A stretch of 64,000 nucleotides of DNA from Hymenobacter edaphi (GCF_003258365.1 NZ_QHKM01000001.1:496001-560000), one strand, 5' to 3'; shown: positions 26,110 to 35,750, counted from the first letter of the stretch. Notes: generated by a model from the letters alone, not told the origin. Made by a program: numbers and translations.

Positions 26110-26283
26110 CTAGGGCGCGGGGTCGGGGCGGGGACGGTTGCGCTGGCACTTCTCGCCGCAGTACTTCACCTCGTCCCAGCTGCGGGCCCACTTCCGGCGC
26201 CACGCGAAGGGCCGCCCGCAGGTGGCGCAGATCTTGGTGGGCAGCGTGGCTTTGGTGTAGCGCGGAGTGGGGGGGGCGGGCAT
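26110..26283 (-). CDS. DUF2256 domain-containing mini-protein
   Basis: A 57-residue protein. It shows the DUF2256 pattern: LPTKICATCGRPF, then WRRKWARSWDEVKYC, then GEKCQRN. Four Cys (two CxxC-like pairs) suggest a small zinc ribbon. DUF2256 proteins are short and widespread, and their function is unknown; a link to DNA or RNA binding is only a guess. The start ATG at 26283 begins MPAPPTPRYTK and the stop is TAG at 26110-26112. It is tucked between a hypothetical gene on the same strand and a divergent transporter gene. Confidence 0.88.
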   Translation of the reverse strand: MPAPPTPRYTKATLPTKICATCGRPFAWRRKWARSWDEVKYCGEKCQRNRPRPDPAP

Positions 26284-26342
26284 GGGCAGGCGCGGCTGGG
26301 GGCGTAATTCCTATACTCGGTGGCCGGGCGGCGCGTTGTGGC

Positions 26343-26350
26343 TACCTTTG
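26343..26350 (+). promoter_or_regulatory. Candidate -7 element (TACCTTTG) for the DMT transporter
   Basis: Exact TAnnTTTG, 26 nt before the ATG at 26377. Confidence 0.45.
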
Positions 26351-26376
26351 CGGGCTTTTTCCGTTTCCCCACCCGC

Positions 26377-26826
26377 ATGAATCGTTTACTCCTGATGCTG
26401 CTGGCCGTCAGCATGGGCGCGCTGCTGCCCGTGCAGGCCGCGCTCAATACGCGCCTGGCCCGCGCCACCGACGGCCCGGTGGTGGCGGCCCTGGCCTCGT
26501 TTGCCGTGGGCACGCTCACCCTGCTCGTCATTGCCCTGGCCGCCGGCATGCGCCTGGGCAGCATCGCCGAAGCCGTGCGCAGCCAGTCGCCCACGGTGTG
26601 GCTGGGCGGCGTCATCGGGGCCTGCTACGTGGGCTCCGTCACGGTGCTCACGCCGCGCCTGGGCGTGGCCCTCACCTTCGGGCTGCTCATTGCCGGGCAG
26701 CTGGTGCTGTCGGTGCTCTTTGATCATTTCGGTCTGTTCGGCCTGCCGATGCAGCGCCTCTCGCCGGGGCGCGTCGCGGGCGTACTTTTGCTGCTCATCG
26801 GCGTAGTCCTGATCCGCCGCTTCTGA
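26377..26826 (+). CDS. DMT family transporter, DUF606/YdcZ type
   Basis: A 149-residue inner-membrane protein with about four or five hydrophobic helices. It matches the DUF606 (YdcZ) branch of the drug/metabolite transporter superfamily: the opening GALLPVQAALNTRLARATD, the FAVGTLTLL helix, then WLGGVIGACYVGSVTVLTPRLG and the final GVLLLLIGVVLIRRF. Members are half-size and thought to work as dimers. The substrate is unknown. The start at ATG 26377 (MNRLLLMLLAV) fits the family. It is divergent from the DUF2256 gene and 84 nt ahead of a methyltransferase gene on the same strand. Confidence 0.88.
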   Translation: MNRLLLMLLAVSMGALLPVQAALNTRLARATDGPVVAALASFAVGTLTLLVIALAAGMRLGSIAEAVRSQSPTVWLGGVIGACYVGSVTVLTPRLGVALTFGLLIAGQLVLSVLFDHFGLFGLPMQRLSPGRVAGVLLLLIGVVLIRRF

Positions 26827-26910
26827 GCAGATAACCCCGGACCACCGGCTGACCTGACCATGGCCGCCGGCGCTTGACCCGCCCACTGGCCCTACCAACT
26901 GACAACCCCC

Positions 26911-27636
26911 ATGGCTTCCACTTTCGACCCCATCGGCGCCGCCCTGCTCGACTACGTGGCCGGCCAGACGGCCGCCACCATCACCGTGCACAGCAACGTG
27001 GCCGAGGACGAGCCGCTGCCCGCCAAGTATTTTTTTCGCACGCTCTGGGAGATGCCCGCCCTGGAGCGCACCGCCCTCGACCAGTGCCGCGGCCGCGTAC
27101 TCGACCTCGGGGCCGGGGCCGGGGCCCACGCCCTGGAGCTGCAGAGCCGGGGCTTCCAGGTGAAGGCCGTCGACGTGTCGCCGGGCGCGGCGCAGGTGAT
27201 GCAGCAGCGCGGCGTGCAGGAAGTGGCCTGCCACGACGTGTTTGAGCTGAGCACCCGCCACGACGAGGCCCGCTACGACACCCTGCTCATGCTTATGAAT
27301 GGACTGGGCGTGGTGGGCACCCTGGAGGGGCTGGAGCGGTTTCTGGCCCTGGCGCACCCGCTGCTGGTGCCCGGTGGGCAGATTCTGGCCACCTCGGCCG
27401 ACATCAGCTACCTTTACGAGGACGAGGACGGCGCCCTGGTGTTCGACCTGAACGCTCCGTACTACGGGCAGGTGGATTACCAGATGAGCTACCAGGAGCA
27501 GACCGGCCCCGCGTTCCACTGGCTGTTTGCCGACCCCACCATCGTGCAGGACTACGCCGAAGCCGCCGGCTACGAGGTGGAGTTTGTCGACGAGGACGAA
27601 AACCAGCAGTTTCTGGTGCGCCTCACGCGCCACTAG
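26911..27636 (+). CDS. Class I SAM-dependent methyltransferase
   Basis: A 241-residue Rossmann-fold methyltransferase. The SAM-binding motif I is RVLDLGAGAGAHALEL (about 62-77), motif II is VKAVDVSPGAAQVM, and later motifs are LLMLMNGLGVVG and LVPGGQILATSAD. The N-terminal region MASTFDPIGAALLDYVAGQ is typical of a group of small-molecule methyltransferases in Bacteroidota. The substrate is unknown. It starts 84 nt after the DMT transporter stop and may share its transcript; a thioesterase gene follows after 89 nt. Confidence 0.86.
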   Translation: MASTFDPIGAALLDYVAGQTAATITVHSNVAEDEPLPAKYFFRTLWEMPALERTALDQCRGRVLDLGAGAGAHALELQSRGFQVKAVDVSPGAAQVMQQRGVQEVACHDVFELSTRHDEARYDTLLMLMNGLGVVGTLEGLERFLALAHPLLVPGGQILATSADISYLYEDEDGALVFDLNAPYYGQVDYQMSYQEQTGPAFHWLFADPTIVQDYAEAAGYEVEFVDEDENQQFLVRLTRH

Positions 27637-27725
27637 CCGCCCTGGCCGGCGAAACATCTGCTCCCGGCGCCGGTTACCTGCCTTTCGGGCGGGCGCGGGC
27701 CGGCCGCGCCCCCATTCCCTGCTGC

Positions 27726-28178
27726 ATGATCTACGCCAAGCATTACCCCATTCGTTGGGCCGACCTCGACCCGAACGGCCACATGCGCCACTCGGCCTAC
27801 AACGACTACGCCGCCCAGCTGCGCCTCGACTACCTCAGCGACGCGGGCTTTCCGCTGGCCCAGTTTGCCCGGCTCGGCATCGGCCCCATTCTGTTTCGCG
27901 AAGACACGCGCTTTCTGAAGGAAATCAGCCCGAACGAAACCATCCGCGTCGATGCCCAGCTGGCCGGCCTGAGCGCCGACGGCAGCCGCTGGCGCATCGT
28001 GCACACCGTCTATAAGCAGGACGGGCGCGAGTCGGCCACCATCACCGTCGACGGGGCCTGGCTGGATCTGCGCCAGCGCAAGCTGGCCGTGCCGCCCGCC
28101 GAGCTGGCCGAGGCCCTGGGGCAGCTGGCGCGCCACAGCACCTACGCCACTATCGAGCGGCGCCCCCCGGCGGAATAG
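27726..28178 (+). CDS. Acyl-CoA thioesterase, 4HBT hotdog fold
   Basis: A 150-residue protein of the 4-hydroxybenzoyl-CoA thioesterase/YbgC group. The active-site segment RWADLDPNGHMRHSAYNDYA (about 10-29) carries the conserved Asp and the downstream His. The rest of the hotdog fold is FREDTRFLKEISPNETIRVDAQL and RWRIVHTVYKQDGRESATITVDGAWLDL. Such enzymes hydrolyse acyl-CoA thioesters in the cytoplasm. It is the last of three plus-strand genes. The next gene is convergent, with a GC-rich hairpin between them. Confidence 0.87.
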   Translation: MIYAKHYPIRWADLDPNGHMRHSAYNDYAAQLRLDYLSDAGFPLAQFARLGIGPILFREDTRFLKEISPNETIRVDAQLAGLSADGSRWRIVHTVYKQDGRESATITVDGAWLDLRQRKLAVPPAELAEALGQLARHSTYATIERRPPAE

Positions 28179-28234
28179 GCCCGCCCCGGCCCGGCAGATT
28201 CGGCGCGCGGTTGGCTTACGCCGGGCCGGGCGGC
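28179..28234. terminator. GC-rich hairpin between convergent genes
   Basis: GCCCGCCCCGGCCCGGC pairs with GCCGGGCCGGGCGGC (imperfect, two-base bulge) around a 24-nt loop. It starts at the thioesterase stop codon. T-run weak; function inferred. Confidence 0.45.
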
Positions 28235-28275
28235 TTTGCGGGAAGCCGGCTGCGGGCCAAAACGGGACGCGGGGT

Positions 28276-28878
28276 TCAGCTCGTGGCGGCCTGCTGGCCC
28301 TTGCGCACGGGCTGCGGCGCGGCCGGGGCGGCGCCCAGGGCCCGGGTGATGCGCGCCAGCTGCTGGCGGTGGTGCAGCACGTGGTCGAGCATGAAATCCA
28401 GCGTCTGCTCGATGGTGAGCATGCCGGCGCGCGGGTGCTTGAAGATGGCCCGGTGCGCCAGCCGGCTCGGAAACTCGTTGAGCAGCTGCTCCAGCTGCCG
28501 CCGGGTGGCGGCCCATTGCTGGCGCATGTCGGCCAGCGGGGGCAGGGCGGCGGCATCTGCCGGGGTCAGGGCGGCCACGCGCGAGGGGGCTTTGAAGCGC
28601 AGGCCCGGCAGACGCAGGGCCAGCCGCAGCAGCGTCGAGCGCAGCTTCATGCCGAGCGTGGCCTGGCCCAACTGCTGCTGCTGCTCGCGCAGCTTCTGCT
28701 GCAGGTACTGCCCGATGGCCACTTCCGAGGCCAGCAGGTGATGCACCACGTGCGCGGCCGACCACTGCCCGGCGGCCGGGGCCGAGTAGGCCCGCTCGCC
28801 CAGGTGCGCGGCGGCTTGCAGGAGTTGTTCGGTGGCACTTTCGAGCTGCTCGAAGCGCAGGTGCAGGCGGTGATTCAT
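28276..28878 (-). CDS. DinB family protein
   Basis: A 200-residue four-helix-bundle protein of the DinB/YfiT group. Metal-binding histidines fit the family: HVVHHLLASE near residues 43-52 and FMLDHVLHHRQQL near 162-174. DinB-like proteins are often zinc- or nickel-dependent and include bacillithiol or mycothiol-linked transferases; many have no known role. The C-terminal 25 residues are Ala/Pro-rich and probably disordered. ATG 28878 (MNHRLHLRFEQLESA) is a normal start. It is divergent from the first GT-C-like gene. Confidence 0.82.
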   Translation of the reverse strand: MNHRLHLRFEQLESATEQLLQAAAHLGERAYSAPAAGQWSAAHVVHHLLASEVAIGQYLQQKLREQQQQLGQATLGMKLRSTLLRLALRLPGLRFKAPSRVAALTPADAAALPPLADMRQQWAATRRQLEQLLNEFPSRLAHRAIFKHPRAGMLTIEQTLDFMLDHVLHHRQQLARITRALGAAPAAPQPVRKGQQAATS

Positions 28879-28948
28879 GGGAAGGCAGCGGGGGAGAAGC
28901 GGGGCGGGCGGGCAAAGCTCGGTCTAAAAGGTACACCTTTGCGCCCGA

Positions 28949-30349
28949 ATGTCCCTGCAGTCGTCCTCCGCCCCCGAGCGCGTCGTCGTCCGGCGCCTGA
29001 CCGGTGCCCTGTTTCTGGGCTACCTGGTCTACCTTTTCAGCACCCCGTACACGGCCCTGTACTACGATTCGCTGACGTACTGGGAGCTGGCCAGCCAGTA
29101 CTACTACGCCACCAAGAGCTTTAAGCTGCTCTCGTTCACTTCCAGCGTCCGGGGGTATCTGCTGCCGCTGCTGCTGTTTCCGGTGCGGGTGGTGGCCTAC
29201 CTCACGCTCATCCCCCCGATTCAGTTCACGCGGGTGCTGGGGGCCGCGCTGGCGGCGGGGCTGTTTGGCTGGGCGGCGCCGGCGGTCTGGCAGGCGGTGG
29301 TGGCGCCGGCGGCGCTGAGCTGGCGGCGGCGGCTGGCCTTTGCCGGGCTGGGCTTCGTGTTCTGGCGCGACTACTTCAACTTCCCGCTCACCGACTTTCT
29401 TTCGCTGGCCGTTATGCTGGCTGCGGTCTGGCTGCTGATTCGGCGCGGGCAGCGGCCGGGCTGGCTGCTGCTGGCCGGGGCGCTGTGCATGGCCGCCGTC
29501 AACATGCGGCCGGTGTACGCGGGGGCGGCCGGCCTGCTGCTGCTCGGCGGCCTGGGCCTGGCCCGCCGGCAGGGGCTGGGCTGGCCGCGCAGCGGGCGGC
29601 TGGCGGGGGCGTTTCTGCTGGGCCTGGCCCTGGTGGGCGCGCCGCAGCTGGTCATCAATGCCCGGCACTACGGCCAGTACACACCCCTGGTGCTGGCCTG
29701 GAAAAACCCCGCCGCGCCGCAGAGCCTCTACCTCTCGCAGCTGAGCTGGGGCCTGGCCGTGCAGAAGTACGAAACCACCATCGACCCGGCGTACCCCAAC
29801 GCGCGTATCATTTACGTGGACGAGGTGGGCCAGCGCATCATGGACGAGGAGCAGATTTCCTTTGTCTACGGCCTGCGCGACCTGAACCACTACCTCCGGG
29901 CCGTGGCCCGCAACCTGCCCGACGTGGCCGCCCTCTACGCCCGGCACTTCTTCAACGGCCTCGACCTGAAGTACCCCACGCCCTACATTCGGCAGGTGTA
30001 CGGCCCCACGCTGCCCCTCTCGCTGCTGAACTACACGGTGCTGTTTCTGGCCGGGCTGCTCCTGCTGGGCCGGCGGCACCAGCGCCCCACCGGGCCGCAG
30101 TGGCTGGTGCTGGCGGTGCTGGTCGGGCCCTGCCTGGTGGCCATTCCCACGGCCATCGAGTGCCGCTTTTTCATCCCGATCTACCTGCTGCTCTACGCCG
30201 TGCTCTGCTTTCAGTGGCCCGCCGACTGGCGACGCTGGCTGCGCTGGCCGGTGGCGCTGGCCTACGTGGCCTTCGTGCTGCTGTGCCTGGTCGTGTCCTC
30301 AAACTCGCTGTGGCACATGAGCAACGGCCCGCGCCTGCTCTGGCCTTGA
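28949..30349 (+). CDS. Polytopic membrane protein, GT-C-like (copy 1)
   Basis: A 466-residue protein with about 10-12 predicted transmembrane helices. The layout suggests a GT-C-type glycosyltransferase or related protein (ArnT/PMT-like): a first helix, then an acidic loop YYDSLTYWELASQYYY in the position where GT-C enzymes keep catalytic Asp/Glu residues, and later FWRDYFNFPLTDF. The GT-C assignment is an inference from shape; no family signature is certain. The next gene is a clear paralogue (shared RRRLAFAGLGF, NFPLTDF, LNGLD-like and YPTPYIRQVY segments). A CACCTTTG element lies at 28935-28942 just before the ATG. Confidence 0.72.
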   Translation: MSLQSSSAPERVVVRRLTGALFLGYLVYLFSTPYTALYYDSLTYWELASQYYYATKSFKLLSFTSSVRGYLLPLLLFPVRVVAYLTLIPPIQFTRVLGAALAAGLFGWAAPAVWQAVVAPAALSWRRRLAFAGLGFVFWRDYFNFPLTDFLSLAVMLAAVWLLIRRGQRPGWLLLAGALCMAAVNMRPVYAGAAGLLLLGGLGLARRQGLGWPRSGRLAGAFLLGLALVGAPQLVINARHYGQYTPLVLAWKNPAAPQSLYLSQLSWGLAVQKYETTIDPAYPNARIIYVDEVGQRIMDEEQISFVYGLRDLNHYLRAVARNLPDVAALYARHFFNGLDLKYPTPYIRQVYGPTLPLSLLNYTVLFLAGLLLLGRRHQRPTGPQWLVLAVLVGPCLVAIPTAIECRFFIPIYLLLYAVLCFQWPADWRRWLRWPVALAYVAFVLLCLVVSSNSLWHMSNGPRLLWP

Positions 30350-30354
30350 ACCAC

Positions 30355-30522
30355 CAATCGATGATGCTCTAACAAATGGCCCGTCGAATATCCCGCTTGT
30401 TACAGCCCTGGTAACCAACCGGGGATTATTGAGCCCATTTGTTACAGCGTTAGCAACAAAGGGTATACTAAACAGCGAGTTTGTTCCCGGCGTAAGGGCT
30501 TGCTACCAACAGTCTTCCGCGC
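30355..30522 (+). repeat. Degenerate 42-bp tandem repeat upstream of GT-C copy 2
   Basis: TTGTTAC-type unit starts are seen at 30397, 30439 and 30481, spaced exactly 42 bp. The best-kept part is TTGTTACAGC followed by an AAC-rich stretch; a weaker unit precedes at about 30355. Because 42 is a multiple of three, one frame stays open through it and reads as a 14-residue repeat (TALVTNRGLLSPFV and TALATKGILNSEFV). Confidence 0.65.
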
Positions 30523-30575
30523 AAGCGCAGCCTCGGCTCCAGCTTGGTAACTTCGTCCGCCGCCCGTCATTTCCG

Positions 30576-32015
30576 TTGCGCTTGCCCGATTCCGCCATCC
30601 ATCAGCCGAGCCGCCCCGCCTGGCGCCACTACCTGCCGCTGGCGCTGCTGGTGCTGGCCGGTTACCTTCTCTATCTGCCGCTGACCAGCTACCCCGGCCT
30701 GGTGTATGACGCCGAGCTGTACTGGTTCATAGCTATTTACTTCCACAAGGCGGGCAGCCTCTCGCTGCTGCACTTCCACGACGCCATGCGCGGCTACGTA
30801 TGGCCGCTGCTGCTGCTGCCGGCGCGGGTGGCGCAGTTCTACTCGGGCCTGCCGCCGCTGCTCTTCACCCGCGTGCTGGGCGCGCTGACGGCGGCCGGGG
30901 GCTTTGGGCTGCTGGGGCCGCTGCTGTGGCAGGCCGTGCGGGCGCAGGCCGCCCCGCTGAGCTGGCGTCGCCGGTTGGGCTTTGCCGGCCTGGGCTTCCT
31001 GCTGTGGCGCGACCATTTCAATTTCCCGCTCACCGATTTTCCGGCGCTGGGAGCTTTGGGCCTCGGCCTGCTGCTGCTCTACCGCCGGCCCGGGCGCCTG
31101 GCCCCGGCGCTGGCGGCGGGGCTGTGCCTGGCCGCGGCCACCAACCTGCGCCCGATTTACCTGGCCGCGGTGCCGTTCTTCCTGGCGCTGCAATGGACGC
31201 TGCTGCCCACCGGGCTGAGCCCGGGCCGCCGCGCCGGGGCGGTGGCCGCGCTGCTGCTGGGCGCGGCGCTGGTATTGGGGCCGCAGCTGCTCATCAACCA
31301 GCGCCATTTCGGCCGGGCCACGCCGCTGGTGCTGGCCCAGGACGCCAACATTGCCCCCGGCACGCTCTACCGCTTCAAGCTGCTGCGGGGCCTGAAGTTT
31401 CAGAAGTACGAAACCAGCATCGGCGCCGATTACCCGCAGTCGGTGCTCTTCTTTTTCGACCCCGCCGGCCGCCGCTTCGTAGAGCGGGAGCACGTGCAGG
31501 AGTTTCGCTCCACCGCCGAGTACGCCCGCCTGGTGCTGCGGCATCCCGGCTTCTTCGCCGGCCTTTACCTGCGCCGCCTCTTCAACGGCCTCGATGTGCA
31601 GTACCCCACGCCCTACATCCGGCAGGTCTACACGCCCACCTGGGGCCTGGCCGCGCTGAATTATTCGGTCTGGTTTGCGGCCGCGCTGGTTGCGTGGCAC
31701 CGCCGCCGCGGCCTCAGCCCGCCGTTGCGGCTGACCCTGGTCGTGCTGCTGCTGCCCTGCCTGCTGGTGCTGCCCACCGACGTGGAATGCCGCTACCTGC
31801 TGCCGTTGCACCTGCTGCTCTACGCGCTGGTCTGCTTCGGCTGGCCTGCGGAGTGGCGGCCGGCTCGCTTCAGCCGGCGCCGGTTGGGGCTGGTGGGTGC
31901 GGCTTACGCGGTATTCCTGACGTTGTGCTTTGCCACCTCGGCCGCCACGCAGGCGCAGTTGGAGTACGGCGGCCGCTCGTTGCTGGGCCAGCAGCTGCCC
32001 GCTCCGAAACCGTGA
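30576..32015 (+). CDS. Polytopic membrane protein, GT-C-like (copy 2)
   Basis: Paralogue of the upstream gene, about 479 residues if TTG 30576 is the start. That start (LRLPDSAIHQPSRPAW, read as Met) aligns the first membrane helix with copy 1. No ATG is available in frame, and open frame further upstream only reads through tandem repeats. The acidic loop is YDAELYWFIAIYF. RRRLGFAGLGFLLWRDHFNFPLTDFP, LFNGLDVQYPTPYIRQVY and a basic loop before the last helices are shared with copy 1. A possible promoter (TTG in AGCTTGG, then TAACTTCG at 30548-30555) sits just ahead. GT-C function is inferred from topology only. Confidence 0.7.
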   Translation: MRLPDSAIHQPSRPAWRHYLPLALLVLAGYLLYLPLTSYPGLVYDAELYWFIAIYFHKAGSLSLLHFHDAMRGYVWPLLLLPARVAQFYSGLPPLLFTRVLGALTAAGGFGLLGPLLWQAVRAQAAPLSWRRRLGFAGLGFLLWRDHFNFPLTDFPALGALGLGLLLLYRRPGRLAPALAAGLCLAAATNLRPIYLAAVPFFLALQWTLLPTGLSPGRRAGAVAALLLGAALVLGPQLLINQRHFGRATPLVLAQDANIAPGTLYRFKLLRGLKFQKYETSIGADYPQSVLFFFDPAGRRFVEREHVQEFRSTAEYARLVLRHPGFFAGLYLRRLFNGLDVQYPTPYIRQVYTPTWGLAALNYSVWFAAALVAWHRRRGLSPPLRLTLVVLLLPCLLVLPTDVECRYLLPLHLLLYALVCFGWPAEWRPARFSRRRLGLVGAAYAVFLTLCFATSAATQAQLEYGGRSLLGQQLPAPKP

Positions 32016-32103
32016 GTTTTGACCTCAGCCCTGGCGTCAGGTTCTCGCCGAGGGCGTAGAGGTTTGGGCAGACGATGCCGAGGTCTGCCGAACCCAAAAA
32101 CAG

Positions 32104-32135
32104 AAAGGCCCGGAGCCGTAAAGCTCCGGGCCTTT
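32104..32135. terminator. Bidirectional terminator between GT-C copy 2 and pdhB
   Basis: 13-bp perfect arms (AAAGGCCCGGAGC) around a 6-nt loop, with A and T runs at the outer ends. The flanking genes converge. Confidence 0.85.
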
Positions 32136-32185
32136 AATCGTCCACAAAATCCGTGAAATCCGGAATAATCCGCCGAATCCGTGGG

Positions 32186-33166
<981 letters not shown>

Positions 33167-33392
33167 GTAGATGTCAGGAAAGAAAAAGTCGGGTCAATGA
33201 AAACTTGCGCCGGCTCATGGCTGAACCGGCTCGTAAAGCTACAACCCCCGGCGGGAGTGGGCAAATTCGGGCCGCCTCGCGGGAAATAGCAAACGTTTGC
33301 GGCGGGTAAAAGCCAGCTGCAACGGATGGAGCAGCTGCTAGGCTAAGGGTGCCAGAGCCCGGCAGACGGCCCGCCGCCGCAAAGCGTGGGCG

Positions 33393-33716
33393 TTACAGCT
33401 TCTCCAGTCGCAAGGCGTCGCCCGCCCCGGCTAGCCGGTACACGTGGCCGGCACATTTGATAAAGCGGACTGCGGGAGCCAGCTGCACGGTATTGCCCGG
33501 CGACGTGAAGGCGCCTGTTTTGTACCAGATCAGCAGCGTGTCGCCGGACAAGGCTTGGCGGACAATCCGCGTCTGCTGGGCCGAGTTGAGGGACCAAATC
33601 TTTAATTGTCGGCCCGACAGATCCATTTGCAAGGCCGTATCGGCGCTGCCGGGGGCTTTGTGGGCGGCTAGGCAGCTGGTCAACACAACTGGAAGGAGCA
33701 GGCAGAAATGTCGCAT
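33393..33716 (-). CDS. Small putative lipoprotein of unknown function
   Basis: A 107-residue protein. The N-terminus MRHFCLLLPVVLTSC is a short signal with a plausible lipobox (VLTSC; Cys15). The mature part is beta-rich (LSGRQLKIWSLNSAQQTRI, GDTLLIWYKTGAF, VRFIKCAGHVYRLAG). I do not recognise a family. It lies 65 nt from the end of the OmpA/TPR gene on the same strand, so it may be the last gene of that transcript. Codon usage is somewhat less G/C-rich than its neighbours. Confidence 0.65.
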   Translation of the reverse strand: MRHFCLLLPVVLTSCLAAHKAPGSADTALQMDLSGRQLKIWSLNSAQQTRIVRQALSGDTLLIWYKTGAFTSPGNTVQLAPAVRFIKCAGHVYRLAGAGDALRLEKL

Positions 33717-33781
33717 CAGCGGAAAGGTTGTCTGCGCGGTTGAACGCCCATACAGCGCCTGACATTGCTCGGCTGGTCCGC

Positions 33782-35599
33782 TTACTGCCGCAGCGCCTCG
33801 GTAAACACCTTGTTGGTGGCGTAGTCGCGGAATTCCAGGTCCTCCACGGCCCGTTGGGCGTAGCTGCGGTCGAGCTGCACGGCGCGGCGCAGAAACTGGC
33901 CCACGTCGCCGGGGCGCTGGGCGCGGGCGGCCACCACGGCCAGGCAGTAGTAGGCCTGGGCATCGTTGGGCTTGAGGGTGAGAGCCTGCTGGTAGATGTC
34001 GGCGGCGCCCTCGTAGTTTTCCTTCATCAGGTAGATGAGGGCCTTGTTCATCACGTTCTGGTAGGCCTGCGGGTCGCCGAAGGCGAGGCTGCGCAGGGCA
34101 TCGTCGGTCTGGCCGATTTCGATTTCCAGGGCGGCTTTGTCGGCAAACACCTTGTCGAGCACCAGGCGCGGGCCGCCGAGCTTAATGGCGTAGTCGTAGT
34201 TCTGCAGGGCTTCGAGCCGGTCGCCGGCGCGGTGCCAGGCCGTGGCCACGTGGTAGAACATTTCGGCCGTAGGGTTGCGGTGGGCGGCCAGGGTGAAGTT
34301 GGTGGCTGCCCGGCGCTGGTAGGCCTTGCGCACCCGGTCCGACACTTCCTTGTCGGCCCGCTCCAGCAGCACCACCCCGAGGTTGTGGTAGGCTTCCCAG
34401 CTGCCCGAGGTGGCCACGGCCGTTTCGTAGATGCGCTGCTTTTCGGCCAGCAGCGGCGTGAGCGTGGCCGAGTAGCGCAGCTCCTCGGGCGTCAGGGCGT
34501 CGGCCTCCACTTCCTTCTCCACGATTTTCTTGGAGAGAATATAAATCTCCGACTGCAGGCGCTTGGGCGCCGAGTACTTCACGGCCACCGTGCCGAAGCG
34601 CATCACCGGGTAGATGTACTGCTCCAGGTAATCGAAGTAGCTGAGGCGGTGCAGGGCTTTTTCCTTGCCGGTCCAGCCACCGGGCGCGTCGTTGATGATG
34701 TCGATAACCGAGTCCTGCTGGGCCGGCTTCAGGGCCGAGGCCTGCACCTTGCTCACAAACAAATCCCAGCGGCGGTGGTAGGCCTGCGTCTCGAAGCGCA
34801 CCGACCGCAGCGAATTCAGGTAGGAATCGGTGTCGAGGCGCTTCTGGTAGTACTTCAGCAGCGCCTTCACGCGCTTGTCGGCCAGCTGCGCGTCGTGTGA
34901 GTCCAGCGAGTCGGGTGAGTGGCCGGCCACAATCATCACCCGCTCGGTGCGCTGGTTGGCCTCGATAAATTCTTCCAGGGCGGCCACGTTGGTGCCCAGG
35001 TAGTTGCGCACGGCCGACTGGCCCTGGTCGAAAAAGAAGGGCAGCACGCGGGTGCCGCCGCCCTCCAGGCTGGCCGCTTCGGGCAGGTACTGCACGGGCA
35101 GCACCTCGCGCACCACCAGGCGGCTGGGCTGGGCCACACCCCGCGCCAGCACGATTTCCTGCTCGGCCTTGAGCACCTTGCCGTTGGGCTTGAGCTGGCG
35201 TACCTGCGGGCGGGCCAGCAGCTGGCCGGGGTTTTTGCGCGGCTCGAAGCGGAAAGCCACCGGCTTGCGGATGACCAGCAGGCTCTTGTCGGCGTCGTCG
35301 TACACGTACTCGCCGAGCTGAAAGCGCACGGTGCCCACGGTGTCTTCGCGCAGGCCGTTGTCGTAGCGGTAGCGCAGGGGCAGCTCGTACACGGCGCCCT
35401 TGTGCAGGTGCGCGGCGGGCACTTTAATGGTCAATTCCCCGAGCACCTGGTCGCCGTTGGCCTCGAGCACCGGCGGGTGAGGCTGCACTTGCTGGCCGCT
35501 CTGGGCAACCCGTAGCATGCGCGGCAACGTACAAGCAGGAAGCCAAGCCGTTGAAATAAGCGTAATTAGCGGGACCAGCGCGCGGCGCGAAACATTCAT
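33782..35599 (-). CDS. Lipoprotein with OmpA-like and TPR regions
   Basis: A 605-residue protein starting MNVSRRALVPLITLI with a lipobox LPAC (Cys near 23), so probably an outer-membrane lipoprotein. The first 190 residues are beta-rich. Residues about 195-250 resemble the OmpA C-terminal peptidoglycan-binding fold (RVMIVAGHSPDSLDSHDAQLADKRVKAL), though the usual TD after GH is changed to SP. The C-terminal half (about 370-600) is TPR-like, with YHNLGVVLLERADKE, MFYHVATAWHRAGDRLEALQNYDYAI and ADIYQQALTLKPNDAQAYYCLAVVAA. It may tether or scaffold an envelope assembly. Function is inferred from domains only. The start at 35599 is chosen for its signal sequence. Confidence 0.75.
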   Translation of the reverse strand: MNVSRRALVPLITLISTAWLPACTLPRMLRVAQSGQQVQPHPPVLEANGDQVLGELTIKVPAAHLHKGAVYELPLRYRYDNGLREDTVGTVRFQLGEYVYDDADKSLLVIRKPVAFRFEPRKNPGQLLARPQVRQLKPNGKVLKAEQEIVLARGVAQPSRLVVREVLPVQYLPEAASLEGGGTRVLPFFFDQGQSAVRNYLGTNVAALEEFIEANQRTERVMIVAGHSPDSLDSHDAQLADKRVKALLKYYQKRLDTDSYLNSLRSVRFETQAYHRRWDLFVSKVQASALKPAQQDSVIDIINDAPGGWTGKEKALHRLSYFDYLEQYIYPVMRFGTVAVKYSAPKRLQSEIYILSKKIVEKEVEADALTPEELRYSATLTPLLAEKQRIYETAVATSGSWEAYHNLGVVLLERADKEVSDRVRKAYQRRAATNFTLAAHRNPTAEMFYHVATAWHRAGDRLEALQNYDYAIKLGGPRLVLDKVFADKAALEIEIGQTDDALRSLAFGDPQAYQNVMNKALIYLMKENYEGAADIYQQALTLKPNDAQAYYCLAVVAARAQRPGDVGQFLRRAVQLDRSYAQRAVEDLEFRDYATNKVFTEALRQ

Positions 35600-35689
35600 G
35601 CAACTCAATTCAGACGGCAAAATCAGCACCCTTAACGCAGATTGCGGCGGCTCGGACACGTAACCAACGAACTTTACGGCGTCCGGGAT

Positions 35690-35720
35690 TTGCCCGAATG
35701 CCGGCAGCAAGTTAACTTTT
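35690..35720 (+). promoter_or_regulatory. Candidate promoter (TTG-N20-TAACTTTT) for the PspC-like gene
   Basis: TTG at 35690-35692, 20 nt, then TAACTTTT at 35713-35720 (one base off TAnnTTTG), 30 nt before the ATG. Spacing matches the Bacteroidota consensus. Confidence 0.5.
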
Positions 35721-35750
35721 CAGCACCACTGCCCTGAACCCCACCCGGCT

